Shown: positions 1 to 11,600 of the stretch, piece by piece
Layout: each line of letters begins with the position of its first letter
Position numbering within the stretch: position 1 is the first letter of the stretch
DNA from: Tubiluchus corallicola
Lineage: Eukaryota; Priapulida; Priapulimorpha; Priapulimorphida; Tubiluchidae
DNA length: 64,000 nucleotides
Reading direction: 5' to 3'
Assembly: GCA_030141605.1 (NCBI GenBank)
Contig: JAQGDQ010000435.1
Coordinates: 81,169 to 145,168 of the forward strand
Notes under the pieces: generated by a model
Told to the model about the DNA's origin: nothing
Database searches by the model: none
The model's input: the letters and a program-made list of their open reading frames with translations, nothing else
Position numbers and translations under genes: made by a program

Positions 1-579
1 TTGTGGGAGAGACGTCGGCCTGGTTCTTAGTTAAACAATTACGTGGAAGTGTATATAGTCTAGTGTATTTTTTTTATAGAAAGGTGCATAACGCTTAAGT
101 CTACGAGTTGATAATTAGAATGGTTTGCTGTTACTGAAACATATAATTTAGACTAAATTTTAACTCTTAACAAAAACCGCATAACCATTGGTTTAAAAAG
201 GAGTGGCCACCCAAATAAAGTTTATTCAATTCACAAGATTTGTCGCAATTACATAGTTACTTCTTATAACAGCAGTAAATCTAATTATAGATACACATCA
301 GCACATAACCAAAAAAAAAAACTATTAAAGAAAGGGGGAAAAAAATTCACCTAACGAATTAGGCGGACCATTTGACGTCTGCTTGTAGGAAAAGCAACCG
401 TCAAATGCTCACCTGTACAATGGTGACGAAGGAATTTATAGCTTCGGAATGAAGCCCGTATGAATAACTCAAGGTTAACCTAATTGAATCACTCTAGATA
501 AATTTGCAAAGGTTATAGAACCGGAATAAACTAGTTTACAATGCTGTAGAGTAGAATTCAATCACGGGAATCCGTGACA
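1..579 (-). repeat. 3' LTR of the BEL element (cut by the window edge)
   Basis: Aligns base for base, apart from scattered substitutions and small indels, with 7920-8494. On the element strand it starts TGTCACGGATTCCCGTG. The shared sequence stops at base 579, where the + strand reads GACA. The missing ~29 bp would complete the TG...CA termini seen in the other copy. Confidence 0.93.
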
Positions 580-1214
580 CTCTGGAAACGAAAACAAAAA
601 TTTTAAGTTCAAGGTTCAAGTAATAAACAACTTGCTCAATCCTATCAGGTAGTAAAATGCTAGACAACTAAATAACGATCACAGAGAAACCTGCAAAAAC
701 CTACCATCTATCTCAAATACTGTATCAAATACATGCGTAAGTTATGTGTCAAAATATATGGGTGAGAAAAATCAAAATAAGTACCTTAAAGGCACATCCA
801 AATAAATATCAAAAATTATATAAACTAGCACAGGCTATCTGTGATTATACATGGTTACAATGCAAGAACACTATCTATTTAGTTTTGTGTTTTATATTGT
901 TTTTGGGGGTGATTTTTTATGCAATCTAAGTATTTTACAATATTTACAAATGAAGACAGGACAATTTATAATAGCTAATATTGTCTTAGACTCCATATAG
1001 CAAACGTAGTGTGGCATGAACTCCATCCATCAGCTGCATAGCAGTGTAACCATTGCCATAACCTGTGACTGACATAACCATAACCATCATAACCGCAACT
1101 AGTAACCATAATTGGAACGGGCCCTGAACCAATCAGGAAACCAACTGCATCAGCATAACCATGACGTACTGGATCAACAAACGAGAGTTCAAAGTCTGTC
1201 ACTACTACTATTCA
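580..1214 (-). other. 3' untranslated internal region of the BEL element
   Basis: About 635 bp between the pol stop and the 3' LTR. I see no protein family in it. A 75-codon minus-strand frame (975-1202) is built on a degenerate GGTTATG-type repeat and does not look like a gene. The bases next to the LTR are not a clear polypurine tract, which is unusual. The sequence close to the LTR is otherwise AT-rich. Confidence 0.6.
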
Positions 1215-4200
1215 CTAATCACTAGATAATAAGTCGGTGCTGACATCTGTTAGCCATTTTCTTGCCTTTTTGGCGGCTTCTCTCTTTGGACGTTCGCTGA
1301 CAGGTAGAGGTGAAGAATCCGCATCTGAAATGGAAGCAGCATCATCATTCTTGTTAAGACAAGACACGTGTTCAGTCGAAACGTCTGTCAAAGTCGTATG
1401 AGATGAGTTATGAAAATGACATTCAAGGGGGTACAGACATTTAATATTTCTGTTCAAAGTGGAACCATTAACAAGAATTTCAACACTACGAATTAAGCCA
1501 TCTGCACTAGGCTTCAATTTAAGAACTTTGCCAAGGCGCCACTGTCCTCGTGGAAGGTTTTGGTCTTCTACCAGTACTACATCCCCTATACAAGGAGTAA
1601 ACGGAACGGTTACCTTAGGTTGAGAAATATATTTGCGATGCTGTTCTCTAAGACTGAGAAGATACTCATCTTTCCAGATTCGCCAGAAATTGCTAAGGAT
1701 CCGTTGACCTTTCTTCCATAAGGCAAGTAACTTCTGTGCTGAGGTTTCTTTACCAACTGTAAAGTCTGGATCACTGTAGTGCATCTCAGGCATAGTGTGC
1801 AAGATCTGCTGATTAAGAAAATCTGAAGGAGTTAGAGCATGAGTAGAATTTATGTCAGCATCAATATAAGTAAGAGGCCTATTATTGATAACATTTTCTA
1901 TTTCAATAAGCAAAGTATTGAGATGTGCATGTGAAAGAGGATGATTACCGATTACCTTTCTCAAAGAACGCTTCACCAAAGCAACTAACCGTTCGAAAAA
2001 TCCGCCAGTCCATGGTGATAACTGTGTGATGAATTTCCACTCTACACCCTTGCAAGCTGAAAAATCTAGAATTGCATTTTCAAAAATGTATGTAACCGTT
2101 TGCTTGGCAAGTTTGAAGGACGAGAAATTATCCGAAATTATAATATCTGGCAATCCACGTCTACCAAAAAAACGGCGCAAACACATAAGAAAATGTTCAG
2201 CTGTTAGATTATTTACTAATTCTAGATGTACTGCTCTGGTTGTAAGGCAGGTGAACAAACAAATCCAAGCTTTTTCATAAATTGGCTTGGAACTGCCGCC
2301 ATAAAATTCTTTTGTGATCACTGGTCCCATATAATCTAGTCCAGTGTATTGAAAACACCGACTTTCAAACAAACGGGTTGAAGGTAGGTCGGCCATTTTA
2401 GGTAAACGGAAAGGACCTCCTTCGACTTTACGACATATGGTGCATTTAGAAAGTACACTACGGACAGCAGTGCGTCCTGATGGTATCCAGTACTTTTTAC
2501 GTATCAGAGCTAACGTTTGAGCTGCTCCAACATGCAAATGAGTTACATGGTAGTGTCTTACCAGAAGCAGAGTAAAGGGGTGGTCCTTTGGTAACAACGC
2601 AGGTTTTCGTGAGCCATAGGTGTCCAGATTACCAAGTCGACCACAGCATCTGATTATTCCATCATTATCGACCATTGGGCCAAGGTTTTGGAAGTTCCTT
2701 ATTTGTTCAGGTGTAAATGCTGATTGAGTATGCCTTACCCACATCAAGGTGGCGTGTTCCATATCACGAGAGGTGATGCGATGAGACGTATCTGGATCAC
2801 GACGAAATTTCCTGATGGCTTTCAGAACAAGGCATGTAACACGAACCAGCCTGACAAATGAAGAATGGTTAGACAATGAAATCACGGTAAGATCTACCTT
2901 ATTTGCATCGACAGTCATGAGTGACGATTCAAATTTAGCAAAAGTACAAGAATCATTAAGTTTAATTTCTGACTCGATTTGCTTTAACTCGTCTGAATTA
3001 ACAGGTGGAAGATCACTAGAAGGCCACAATGATTTTTCGTGAAGTAAAAATTCAGGACCATTAAACCAGGTCTCATTAAGAACACCAGAATTTGGTTTAG
3101 TGGCAAAGTCTGCAATGTTGTTTTCAGACGGTATATAGCGAAAAATCATATCATTGTAGCTGCGTAATTCACTTACTCTGTTAGTAACAAATGTACTCAG
3201 TGGTTTACTTGAGCGAAGCCAGTGCAAAACGCACTGTGAATCAGTAAGAATAGTGCATATAACATCACTTATCTTCAACTGTTCTCGAACAAAGTTGGCA
3301 GCTCTCGCGCAGATTAGAACTCCCAACAACTCCATCCTGGGTATTGTTGTGTTCTTTGGAGCCAGTCTTGTCTTGGTGAAGACCAAATCTGTGCGAATAG
3401 TGCCGTCATGATGTAGCTGGCGAAGATAAATTACAGCGCTGTAAGCAACTGCTGAAGCGTCTGCAAAACAAGCGAGCTCAAAGTGCAAAACATTAATAGG
3501 ATCAAAACGAATGCATCTAGGAAAATTTATTAACACTATATTACACAAATGGTCAGCTATATCAAACCAACGTTCAGCCAATTCAGGACTCAAAGAAGTA
3601 TCCCAGTCATATTTTAGTTTCCAAAGTTCTGCAAGAAACAATTTAGCATTAAGGGTAATTGCACTAAAAAGTCCAAGTGGGTCAAAGTAACAAGCAACTT
3701 GCTTTAAAATTTCACGTTTAGTAACACTGTTATGTAAATTAGGAAGCAGCTTATGAGAAATACTTAACGTATCCGTTTCTGTGTTCCACTTCAAACCTAG
3801 TACTTTGATCTCCGTGGATTGAACTTTGTCATCCTTTGGAACCAAGTCGATGAAGTCTTTGTTGTTGGATCCCCATTGACGAAGGTTCATCGATGCAGAG
3901 GAGAACAGTTGTTTTGCTTGAAAGTAAAAAGAAGTTGCCTCTTCTGTGGAATTCACGCCTAAAATGACATTATCGACATAGATATTTGGTAAAATCAATT
4001 TAGCAGCAGGTACCTCGTTTTCCATTTTTTGTAAATGATATCGTACAGTCCCTGATAGAAGATGCGGTGAACAAAGAATGCCGAACGGGACCCTCTGGAA
4101 ACGAAAAATTTGTAGGTTATCAGGTGTGACACTCACATTACTAGGGTTTTTAATCCATAAAAAACGTGTAACATCACGGTCAGGCTCTAAAAGACCCACC

Positions 4201-7160
4201 GCCAAAAATGCCTTTTCGATATCACTAACAATAGCATACGGATGCATCCTGAAACGTAATAAAATCCCACATAGGTCAGGCATAAGTACAGCTCCTCTAT
4301 ATAAACATTCGTTGAGAGAAGGACTAGCCTTATTAGCTTTAGCTGATGCGTTATACACAATACGTATCTTTGTGCTAGCACGCTGTGGTGTTATCACTGG
4401 GTGGTGAGGAAGATAATGTAATGTGTTACCTGTGATAGTGTCATCTGTCACAAGTTCGATTATTCCCTTGCCAAGTTGTTCCTGAATAATACCATGATAC
4501 TTCTCCAACAACTCTGGTTTGGAGGAGAGTCTGCGCAAACAAGATTTTAACATACCAATTGACAGAGCATAATTATCTGGTAGCACCTCTTGTCTCTTTC
4601 TCCAAGGCCATGAAACGTAATATCTTCCTTCTCTGTACTCTATAGTGTTTTTGAAATTTTTCTCCGCTTCCACATCACCGGAATTGGTAGGACAGTCAGA
4701 AATGCCAATTGTATCCAATTCCCAGAACCTGTCTACATCAACATCAATGGGTTTGCTTTTATTTTGGTGGTCAAAGATAGCAAAAACTGTTTCAAAAATA
4801 TTAGTAGAATTATGAGGCTCGTCTAGACCATCAGTTCTCACGCCTGGTTCAAAGCACAAAAGACTGGATTTGTGGGGCGGTGTAGTTTCAAGGATTTGAT
4901 AATTGGGTATTCTGCCTCCAAGAATATACCCAAGGTGAGAATCAAAGAGATAAAATCCTGGTATAACTTCTATTTTTAATGGTTTAAGTATCTCGAAAAA
5001 ATAGTCGTTGCCAAGGAGAAAATCAATTCGGGTTAAAGTGCCGTCAGTATTACAGAAGTCGTCAGCCAAAGATGGCCCATAAGTACGGTTCAAGTAATTT
5101 GAGATGTCATTAGGCAAAACTAGACGATGAGTGGCGGGAGAGATTGTCTCAACAACACGGACTACCATCGGTAAAGTTTTGTTGTCTTTGGTAAGCATGT
5201 TCACTCTGGAAGTATAGCAAGGTACTCTTTGCACACTATTAGTGCCGAAGGTGCCAAGGTAGAGATGATCAAGTTTACTGAGCTTGAGACCTAGCTGTTG
5301 GGCAAACTGCATTGTCATGTAAGAACATTGACTCCCTGTATCCATCCAGCAGCGCGTGGGTAATTTGGCATCCGAAAAAGGGTTGCCAAGAACGCAGGAA
5401 GCTGTCAACAGAAAAACACGTTCTTCAGATGAGTATAGAACGTTTTCGGAAGCTGTCTGAGACAGTAAAGGTTTCTTCGAAGATTGTTGCTGGGATAACT
5501 TCTTGTGTTCTACATTGCCCTGAGGGTAACGCTTCGGACAGAGGCTTCTGTGGTGACCAGGAACTTTGCAGTATGCACAAAATCCTGATGATTTACACTG
5601 TGAAGAATAATGACTATCATTTAAACATTTCAAACAACGATTAACTAGCAAAGATTTTCGAGCAGAAATAGTTGTATAAACATCACAGTCATCATTAAAG
5701 TGTCCAGAACTTTTGCAGTAAATACAAAAGGAGCGCTTACCTCTGTTGAAATTCCCTGGACGTTTAACAGCATTAGCTGGTCGATCCACCGCCTGCAGCA
5801 CGCTGTCATTTCTAGTAGTGCTAGCCGGCTTAGGACGATCCGATTTCCATGACGAAGGGGTGGAAGGTTGACGGTGAAGCTGTTCTTCTAAAGCTTCCAG
5901 TCGTATCACATAGTCACGCAAGCTATTACGTAACTCTTCCACTGACCACGATTTGGACTTAGTCATGTCTTTTGTCGTTTGAATAGCCGAAAGCACCTTA
6001 TATGGAAGTTTCTCGGCTATAAGCGGTACAACAAAGGAACTATCAACGCTGCGACCTGTACTCTCAATGGATCTGAGATGAACTTCGATTTTATCCAAAA
6101 ACCTGCGTAAATTTTTTAAACCATCACCACACTTTTCTAGGTGTGTCAACTCCTTGTGATGCCGCTGAATAATCGTTTCGTGGCAGCCGAACCTGTCTTT
6201 CAATAAATCAATAACAGTAGAATAATTAGAATCATTAACTATGTAACCCTCGACTGCGCGAGCAGCAACACCTGTAAGTTTAGATTTTAAATGCTGAAAT
6301 TTTTGAACTTTAGACAGATCAGGATTAGAATCAACAACATCAGAAAACATTGACCAAAAGGTTTGCCATTCAAGTATGTTCCCGTTAAATGGTTTAATCT
6401 CAAGTTTAGGAATTCTACTATAAGCATGCGGTGAACTGAATGATGACTGATGAAATGGAGTTGGTGACTGAGGTGAGATGCTAGTTCGTAAGTCACTGTC
6501 AGTCTTAATGTCTAATTGGGCAATCAGAGAAGTCACTTGGTTAGACAGTAAGATGTCTTCATCTGTATAGCGTGCAGTAAGCTCAAGCACAGAGTGGGGG
6601 TCCGATAGTTGCAAGATCGATTCTGACAATTGGTCTATCTTCTGAAGTCTGGCCTTGAGTGAGGCTATGCAAGTTTTAACCCGCTGTAAGTATTGACTGG
6701 GGTTTCTTGAGATAACACTAGAAGAAGCTGAGATAAGAGTGTTGGCTTCTAGTTCATCTTTGTGTATTTGTTCAATTTGTTTGGCTCGGATAAGCATAAA
6801 AGAAGAAAGTCTAGCGTTGGCCGCCACTTGCTGGGGTTCGATTTTCATCGCAGCTGCAGGATTCGAAGTAGGCAGCAAAGGAATAGCTGTAGTAGTAATT
6901 GTAGCCGTACCCGTAGTTACAGGTTTAGCCGCTGTCGTCGAAGCTAGCGTGTCAGTAGTAGTGACAGTAACAACAGGCTTCTTAGGTTTAACCCCTTGAT
7001 AACCATCTGAGGGAAGCGGATCAACAGATGAAGTTTGATCCAAAGTTTCTGCCTCAAATTCAGTTTCAGTATCAGAAAGATGTTGTTCGTCTCCTGATTC
7101 ATATGTACTTTTTAACGCTTTTTCCATCTTAGCCGTTTTACTACGAGTCTGTATGGACAT
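1215..7160 (-). CDS. BEL/Pao gag-pol polyprotein, 1981 aa, intact
   Basis: Single uninterrupted frame. An acidic, Thr/Ala-rich N-terminus precedes a gag-like domain resembling DUF1759 from about residue 250 (LEIKPFNG). Three CCHC-type zinc knuckles follow at about 477-540. The aspartic protease has CWMDTGSQCS (active Asp near 607; DUF1758-like). The Pao reverse transcriptase contains FGILCSP and a catalytic YVDN at 1061-1064, where most retroelements have YVDD. RNase H has CFADAS near 1230. The integrase has an HHCC zinc finger from about 1533, then a D,D,E triad with about 45 residues between the second Asp (SDN, near 1673) and Glu (FFER, near 1722). A C-terminal DUF5641-like tail lies near 1860. 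The product would reverse-transcribe and integrate the element. The start is the first ATG of the frame. Nothing is broken. Confidence 0.95.
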   Translation of the reverse strand: MSIQTRSKTAKMEKALKSTYESGDEQHLSDTETEFEAETLDQTSSVDPLPSDGYQGVKPKKPVVTVTTTDTLASTTAAKPVTTGTATITTTAIPLLPTSNPAAAMKIEPQQVAANARLSSFMLIRAKQIEQIHKDELEANTLISASSSVISRNPSQYLQRVKTCIASLKARLQKIDQLSESILQLSDPHSVLELTARYTDEDILLSNQVTSLIAQLDIKTDSDLRTSISPQSPTPFHQSSFSSPHAYSRIPKLEIKPFNGNILEWQTFWSMFSDVVDSNPDLSKVQKFQHLKSKLTGVAARAVEGYIVNDSNYSTVIDLLKDRFGCHETIIQRHHKELTHLEKCGDGLKNLRRFLDKIEVHLRSIESTGRSVDSSFVVPLIAEKLPYKVLSAIQTTKDMTKSKSWSVEELRNSLRDYVIRLEALEEQLHRQPSTPSSWKSDRPKPASTTRNDSVLQAVDRPANAVKRPGNFNRGKRSFCIYCKSSGHFNDDCDVYTTISARKSLLVNRCLKCLNDSHYSSQCKSSGFCAYCKVPGHHRSLCPKRYPQGNVEHKKLSQQQSSKKPLLSQTASENVLYSSEERVFLLTASCVLGNPFSDAKLPTRCWMDTGSQCSYMTMQFAQQLGLKLSKLDHLYLGTFGTNSVQRVPCYTSRVNMLTKDNKTLPMVVRVVETISPATHRLVLPNDISNYLNRTYGPSLADDFCNTDGTLTRIDFLLGNDYFFEILKPLKIEVIPGFYLFDSHLGYILGGRIPNYQILETTPPHKSSLLCFEPGVRTDGLDEPHNSTNIFETVFAIFDHQNKSKPIDVDVDRFWELDTIGISDCPTNSGDVEAEKNFKNTIEYREGRYYVSWPWRKRQEVLPDNYALSIGMLKSCLRRLSSKPELLEKYHGIIQEQLGKGIIELVTDDTITGNTLHYLPHHPVITPQRASTKIRIVYNASAKANKASPSLNECLYRGAVLMPDLCGILLRFRMHPYAIVSDIEKAFLAVGLLEPDRDVTRFLWIKNPSNVSVTPDNLQIFRFQRVPFGILCSPHLLSGTVRYHLQKMENEVPAAKLILPNIYVDNVILGVNSTEEATSFYFQAKQLFSSASMNLRQWGSNNKDFIDLVPKDDKVQSTEIKVLGLKWNTETDTLSISHKLLPNLHNSVTKREILKQVACYFDPLGLFSAITLNAKLFLAELWKLKYDWDTSLSPELAERWFDIADHLCNIVLINFPRCIRFDPINVLHFELACFADASAVAYSAVIYLRQLHHDGTIRTDLVFTKTRLAPKNTTIPRMELLGVLICARAANFVREQLKISDVICTILTDSQCVLHWLRSSKPLSTFVTNRVSELRSYNDMIFRYIPSENNIADFATKPNSGVLNETWFNGPEFLLHEKSLWPSSDLPPVNSDELKQIESEIKLNDSCTFAKFESSLMTVDANKVDLTVISLSNHSSFVRLVRVTCLVLKAIRKFRRDPDTSHRITSRDMEHATLMWVRHTQSAFTPEQIRNFQNLGPMVDNDGIIRCCGRLGNLDTYGSRKPALLPKDHPFTLLLVRHYHVTHLHVGAAQTLALIRKKYWIPSGRTAVRSVLSKCTICRKVEGGPFRLPKMADLPSTRLFESRCFQYTGLDYMGPVITKEFYGGSSKPIYEKAWICLFTCLTTRAVHLELVNNLTAEHFLMCLRRFFGRRGLPDIIISDNFSSFKLAKQTVTYIFENAILDFSACKGVEWKFITQLSPWTGGFFERLVALVKRSLRKVIGNHPLSHAHLNTLLIEIENVINNRPLTYIDADINSTHALTPSDFLNQQILHTMPEMHYSDPDFTVGKETSAQKLLALWKKGQRILSNFWRIWKDEYLLSLREQHRKYISQPKVTVPFTPCIGDVVLVEDQNLPRGQWRLGKVLKLKPSADGLIRSVEILVNGSTLNRNIKCLYPLECHFHNSSHTTLTDVSTEHVSCLNKNDDAASISDADSSPLPVSERPKREAAKKARKWLTDVSTDLLSSD

Positions 7161-7872
7161 GTATGCTGTAAAGTAATAGGATTAGGACACAAGATGAACA
7201 ATCACGTTTAACAATCAATCAATTTTATCAAACCTTAAAAGGTACACAAACTATACGCAATCAAATAAGAATGAATATTTCTAGTACTAGTTAGTTATGT
7301 GCTGTATAAACGCTGCGACCTTTTCCAGCCCTTGACCTTGGAGCCGGTACGCTATGCTACAGCTGTAAACAAAAATGACCTAGATTTAAGCTGTACAGCA
7401 AAACGTCCTAGTTAAACTCGTAAACCTGTAGAAAAAATTTGTCAGCGAAGTAAGCTGTAAAATAAAATATGTTATCAGACTATATACTATGCTAGGCTGA
7501 AAATAAAAAGGTAGAAATTACAATATTTACTTTTGCTGTCACAAATTACGTGCCTTACGAGAAGCATAAAATCAATACCAAAGGCTACTATTAAAAATAC
7601 AACAAACGTATGATTCAAGTTATAGCGTTATATCTTAACTATTATAGTAAGCCTTGCGCTTCTCTACAGGTCTTATCAACGTCAGCTTATTTCTATCAGT
7701 AGCGCTAAACTAAATGACTCGAGCGCATATAATTTATAAAACTGCTGACTATAAGAAATATGAAGCACCCTCCCGAGGGCAAAGAACTTTTTGGACAGCA
7801 GCAAAATTCGCAAAATTTAAGCAGCCTAGCATGTGCTCACACTTCAAATATTTACGGATTTAATTTAAGCAA
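7161..7872 (-). other. 5' leader of the BEL element between LTR and gag
   Basis: About 710 bp of AT-rich sequence between the primer-binding site and the gag-pol start codon. I see no coding features on the element strand. A small + strand frame starting at 7760 runs into the LTR and is not a gene. Confidence 0.6.
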
Positions 7873-7890
7873 AACCGGTGTGAGGCACCA
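7873..7890 (-). promoter_or_regulatory. Candidate tRNA primer-binding site of the BEL element
   Basis: Directly inside the 5' LTR the element strand begins TGGTGCCTCACACCGG, starting with the TGG expected to pair with a tRNA 3' CCA. This also fixes the LTR end at 7891. I cannot name the tRNA from memory with confidence. Confidence 0.65.
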
Positions 7891-8494
7891 TGTGAAAAAT
7901 GCTCATTTTTTCATAAGTTTTGTGGGAGAGACGTCGGCCTGGTTCTTAGTTAAACAATTACGTGGAAGTGTATATAGTCTAGTGTATTTTTTTTATAGAG
8001 AAAGGTGCATAACGCTTAAGTCTACGAGTTGATAATTAGAATGATTTGCTGTTACTGAAAAACATAATTTAGACTAAATTTTGACTAACAAAAACCGCAT
8101 AACCATTGGTTTAAAAGGAGTGGCCACCCAAATAAAGTTTATTCAATTCACAAGATTTGTCGCAATTACATAGTTACTTCTTATAACAGCAGTAAACCTA
8201 TTTATAGATACATATCAGCACATAACCAAAAAAAAAACTATTAAAGAAAGGGGGAAAAAATTCACCTAACGAATTAGGCGGACCATTTGACGTCTGCTTG
8301 TAGGAAAAGCAACCGTCAAATGCTCACCTGTACAATGGTGACGAAGGAATTTATAGCTTCGGAATGAAGCCCGTATGAATAACTCAAGGTTAACCTAATT
8401 GAATCACTCTAGATAAATTTGCAAAGGTTATAGAACCGGAATAAACTAGTTTACAATGCTGTAGAGTAGAATTCAATCACGGGAATCCGTGACA
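7891..8494 (-). repeat. 5' LTR of the BEL element (complete, 604 bp)
   Basis: Begins TGTGAAAAATGC and ends ATCCGTGACA on the + strand, so it has TG...CA ends. It matches 1-579 from its 30th base onward. The inner edge abuts the candidate primer-binding site. The outer edge lies 73 bp before an ATXN10 splice acceptor. Confidence 0.93.
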
Positions 8495-8567
8495 TAAGTG
8501 GTAATTGTGTATTTTGATAGTTGTTGTAGCAGTTGATTAAATTACATTTTAATTTTATTATATTTAG

Positions 8568-8670
8568 TTGTGGTAGCCATCAGCTGTGGTGTTCAGTTCA
8601 TGGGTAACTTCATCACTGGAAATCCTACCAATCAGAGTATGGTGTGGGCAGATTTTCAAAAGATTTATCG
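8568..8670 (+). CDS. ATXN10: ATXN10 exon (first one in window)
   Basis: The acceptor is TATTTAG and the donor is CG|GTAAAC. The exon is 2 nt + 33 codons + 2 nt and encodes VVAISCGVQFMGNF followed by an NQ-x3-W segment typical of ataxin-10 armadillo repeats. It begins 73 bp after the BEL LTR. That short stretch must hold the branch point and pyrimidine tract. Confidence 0.85.
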
Positions 8671-11600
8671 GTAAACTCATAACTGCCACCTGTTTTTTGT
8701 ATTCCACATAGGTGAAAAAGAATGAGGTTAACGAAAAGAATTTTGTTAATGAATAATGCCATCTGGACACATGCAAAAAGCAAAAAATCAATAATCCTGC
8801 TCATTAAAATGTGTGTTCTACTGCACATGGGAAGTTAGGAGTCTAAACTGTGCTAATTCTGTTTAATTTTTAGATTTATTTTTTTAGAGTTTTGTGTTAG
8901 CAACAATGTGCAGTTAAATATGTATATGATTGATGATGCATAGATCTTTAAATTAAGATTTATATGAGACAAATTGACATGATAATCTCAATTTATCTTG
9001 TTAGGTTGCTTTTGACTGGTACTGATTCAAAGATTGCTGACTACACGTGTATGATGTTACATAATATGAGTTCATGTCATAACTTCCTGTTAGATGGCGC
9101 TGCAGATGTGGATATTGTTGAGGCTGTGACTGTAGTTGCCAGTAAACATGAGTGTGAATGGGGGTAATCATAGTTTTAATAATAAAAATGCTTTCTGTTA
9201 CAAAATTATAATTTTTTCTTTACCGTGTTTGTAGGTTCTTAGATTTTCTGCCTGATGCTCACAGCATCAGCTTACATTTTGAGCATTTCAATTATACATT
9301 AGTATCTATGGACCTACTAGCAAAGGAGCAAAGGAATAAAGTCACAGTCATGACCAGGGTGCATAAGATTATGGATATGTATAAAATAAATAAAATAGCT
9401 TATTTTATGGATTTTTGAAATTTTATTTTATGGATATCAATAAAATAAGAAATAGACTATATCTGGAACGAGATGCCCAGGGGGAAATGAATTAAAAAGT
9501 AAAAACAGGAGTGCTTGAAACGTGTTTTTAAACACGCAGGACTTAGTTTTAATTTTGTCGGTTTCGTTTTAATTTTATCGGTTTCATATCACTTCATATT
9601 TAATCAAATTTTACGAGACAATGCCTTGTAATTCATCACTTCGGTTCAAATAATTCATCTATTTGGGACGAATGTAGAATGCCCTCTAGGCTGAAGTTTC
9701 CGATCCAATGCCTGTATTCAGTTTTGATTGCCTTATTTTGTACAAAAAATCACAAAAAAAATATTTTTTTATTTTATGCATTTCTTATTTTATGGATTTT
9801 TCAAATTTTATTTTATGGATTTTTGGTCTTATTTTATGGATATCCATAATCTTATGCAGCCTGGTCATGACTAAATTTTTGAAACGAAATTTTACCATGT
9901 GAAGAAAAAAAGCAACTGACAGTTTAAACATGGATTAAACCAGGAAGCTTTTGATTACATCAACATGCCTTGACTTGTAACTAAATTACTATACGTAAAA
10001 TCCATCATCTCAAAATTGAGGTTATTTATAAATAACATATGCGTGTATACTGACCAAGACGTATGTCCTGTTTGTGATATGCTATTTAATTCTTGAAAGA
10101 TGTCTAAAACTCTAAAGTTCCGAAAAATTGAGGTATAATGGGTGTTTTAAAAATATATAGATCCTGCATTTCTTAGATTTATGTACTGCATTATGTGAAA
10201 ACGACTTGCTTGGTTTGGCCAGAATACACATTACTGTATATTAATTTGTGCTTTCAGTAACTGTTGTCTGTGCATGCATGAATCAGTAAAACACACAATA
10301 TCAAAGCATTTAAATCATTTGTTTTCTGTGAGAGTGCAATCACGCTATGTGTGTGCAGTGTTACAGCTGGTGAGTGTGCAAGTTAACTATTCTTTGAGAA
10401 ATTTTAGAATGGAATCTCTTATTTTGTTTTAGGGCTTTGCTGCTCGAAAAACTGACCAATGATGAGAGATTGTTTATCAATTTATATCCATCCCTATCTG
10501 TTGAAGCAAAGTAAGTTATGTGTCAAAATTTGTGTTTCTTGATTTTGCCTGGCAGGATTTTTTCTTTTACTACCCGTTTTAAGGCATGAAAATCTGCCTA
10601 GCTTAGAGCAAGATTTTGTAGTTATTTGTTGAGCACATTTGTTGAATTATTAATAGTGGGCTTTGCTGGCATTTTTAGATAAAATTGTTTTGCATACTGT
10701 CGTACACAATATGTAAGTGTCTAAACAATGACTCCATCAGACAGTGTCAGACATCCACAACAGTGTCCATCAGAGTAAACATTCTCAGAGTGTCCATCAA
10801 CACATAAATGTCTATACTTTTTAGAACTGATAATTCATGTCACCTCTTTGAAATCGGAGTAAACTTTAACCTATTCTAGGTTTGCATATTGTATCATTTA
10901 TGGTGATCATGGATGAAAGACTCAATCACATGAAGTACGCAAATACTTTAGGTGCTGCCTTTTCCTATACTATTACGTATAAAAATTGTTATTAACTTGT
11001 ATTGATTATTGGGTTCAGCATTAGAGTCCTTTGTATACACTTTCTCTCTGATCAATTTAATTTTAGTCTGTATTAAAAAGACGTTGCTGTAAAATAATTC
11101 TTTTGTCTATAATGGCAGTTTTTCTTTGCAGTGAATGCTGTTTTTCGTCGTATTCACTATCATATTGAATAATCTGTTAGTCAATGCTCTTTGCGTTGCT
11201 GTCCAACTTTTCAGTCAACATGCTTAAAAAAGGATGTGCTTCATCCAAAAGTGAGCACCTTAAGTGCTGCCATTTTGAATTGAAGAAATGTCTTTGCCTT
11301 CAGTACAGTAACAGGAAACAGTTCTTTGTCTTATGTCCCTTGCATACCCAGCGGCTATTAGTTAGATATGTACAGTTAGATTTTAACTCTGTAACAGAGA
11401 TATACTACTGAACCATAGATTTAAATGTCACCTGCAGAAATTGACAGATAATTCGTGAAGTATTGTTTATAGGCCCCATTGTAATACAAATTTTGTGTCT
11501 GCTGTTAAGCAAACAATGGGTGTCATGTTCTTAAGCAAAGACACATTTGACTGTTAGGCAAAAACAGCCTTTGAGCAACGTGCTTTCGAATTGTTGATCT

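Larger units (their letters stand above)
1..8494 (-). mobile_element. BEL/Pao LTR retrotransposon, nearly full length, antisense inside an ATXN10 intron
   Basis: Two direct terminal repeats (1-579, truncated by the window edge, and 7891-8494) flank one long minus-strand gag-pol frame. The outer LTR starts about 29 bp inside its expected end. By eye the LTRs differ by roughly a dozen substitutions and short indels over about 575 bp, near 2 percent, and the 1981-codon frame has no stop, so the insertion is fairly young and may still be coding-competent. The BEL/Pao assignment rests on a Pao-type RT with a YVDN box, a gag like the DUF1759 family, an aspartic protease, RNase H and an integrase, all in one polyprotein. 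The target duplication cannot be checked because the outer flank lies outside the window. The five bases after the inner LTR are TAAGT. No envelope-like frame follows pol. Confidence 0.95.

Noticed and set aside
975-1202. 75-aa ORF after BEL pol, possible env or accessory gene
   Set aside because: It is too short, consists partly of a degenerate GGTTATG repeat, and has no signal peptide or membrane segment.
9230-9345. Possible extra ATXN10 exon after 9232
   Set aside because: There is an AG at 9236, but the open stretch has no donor in a fitting phase, and the flanking exons already join in frame.
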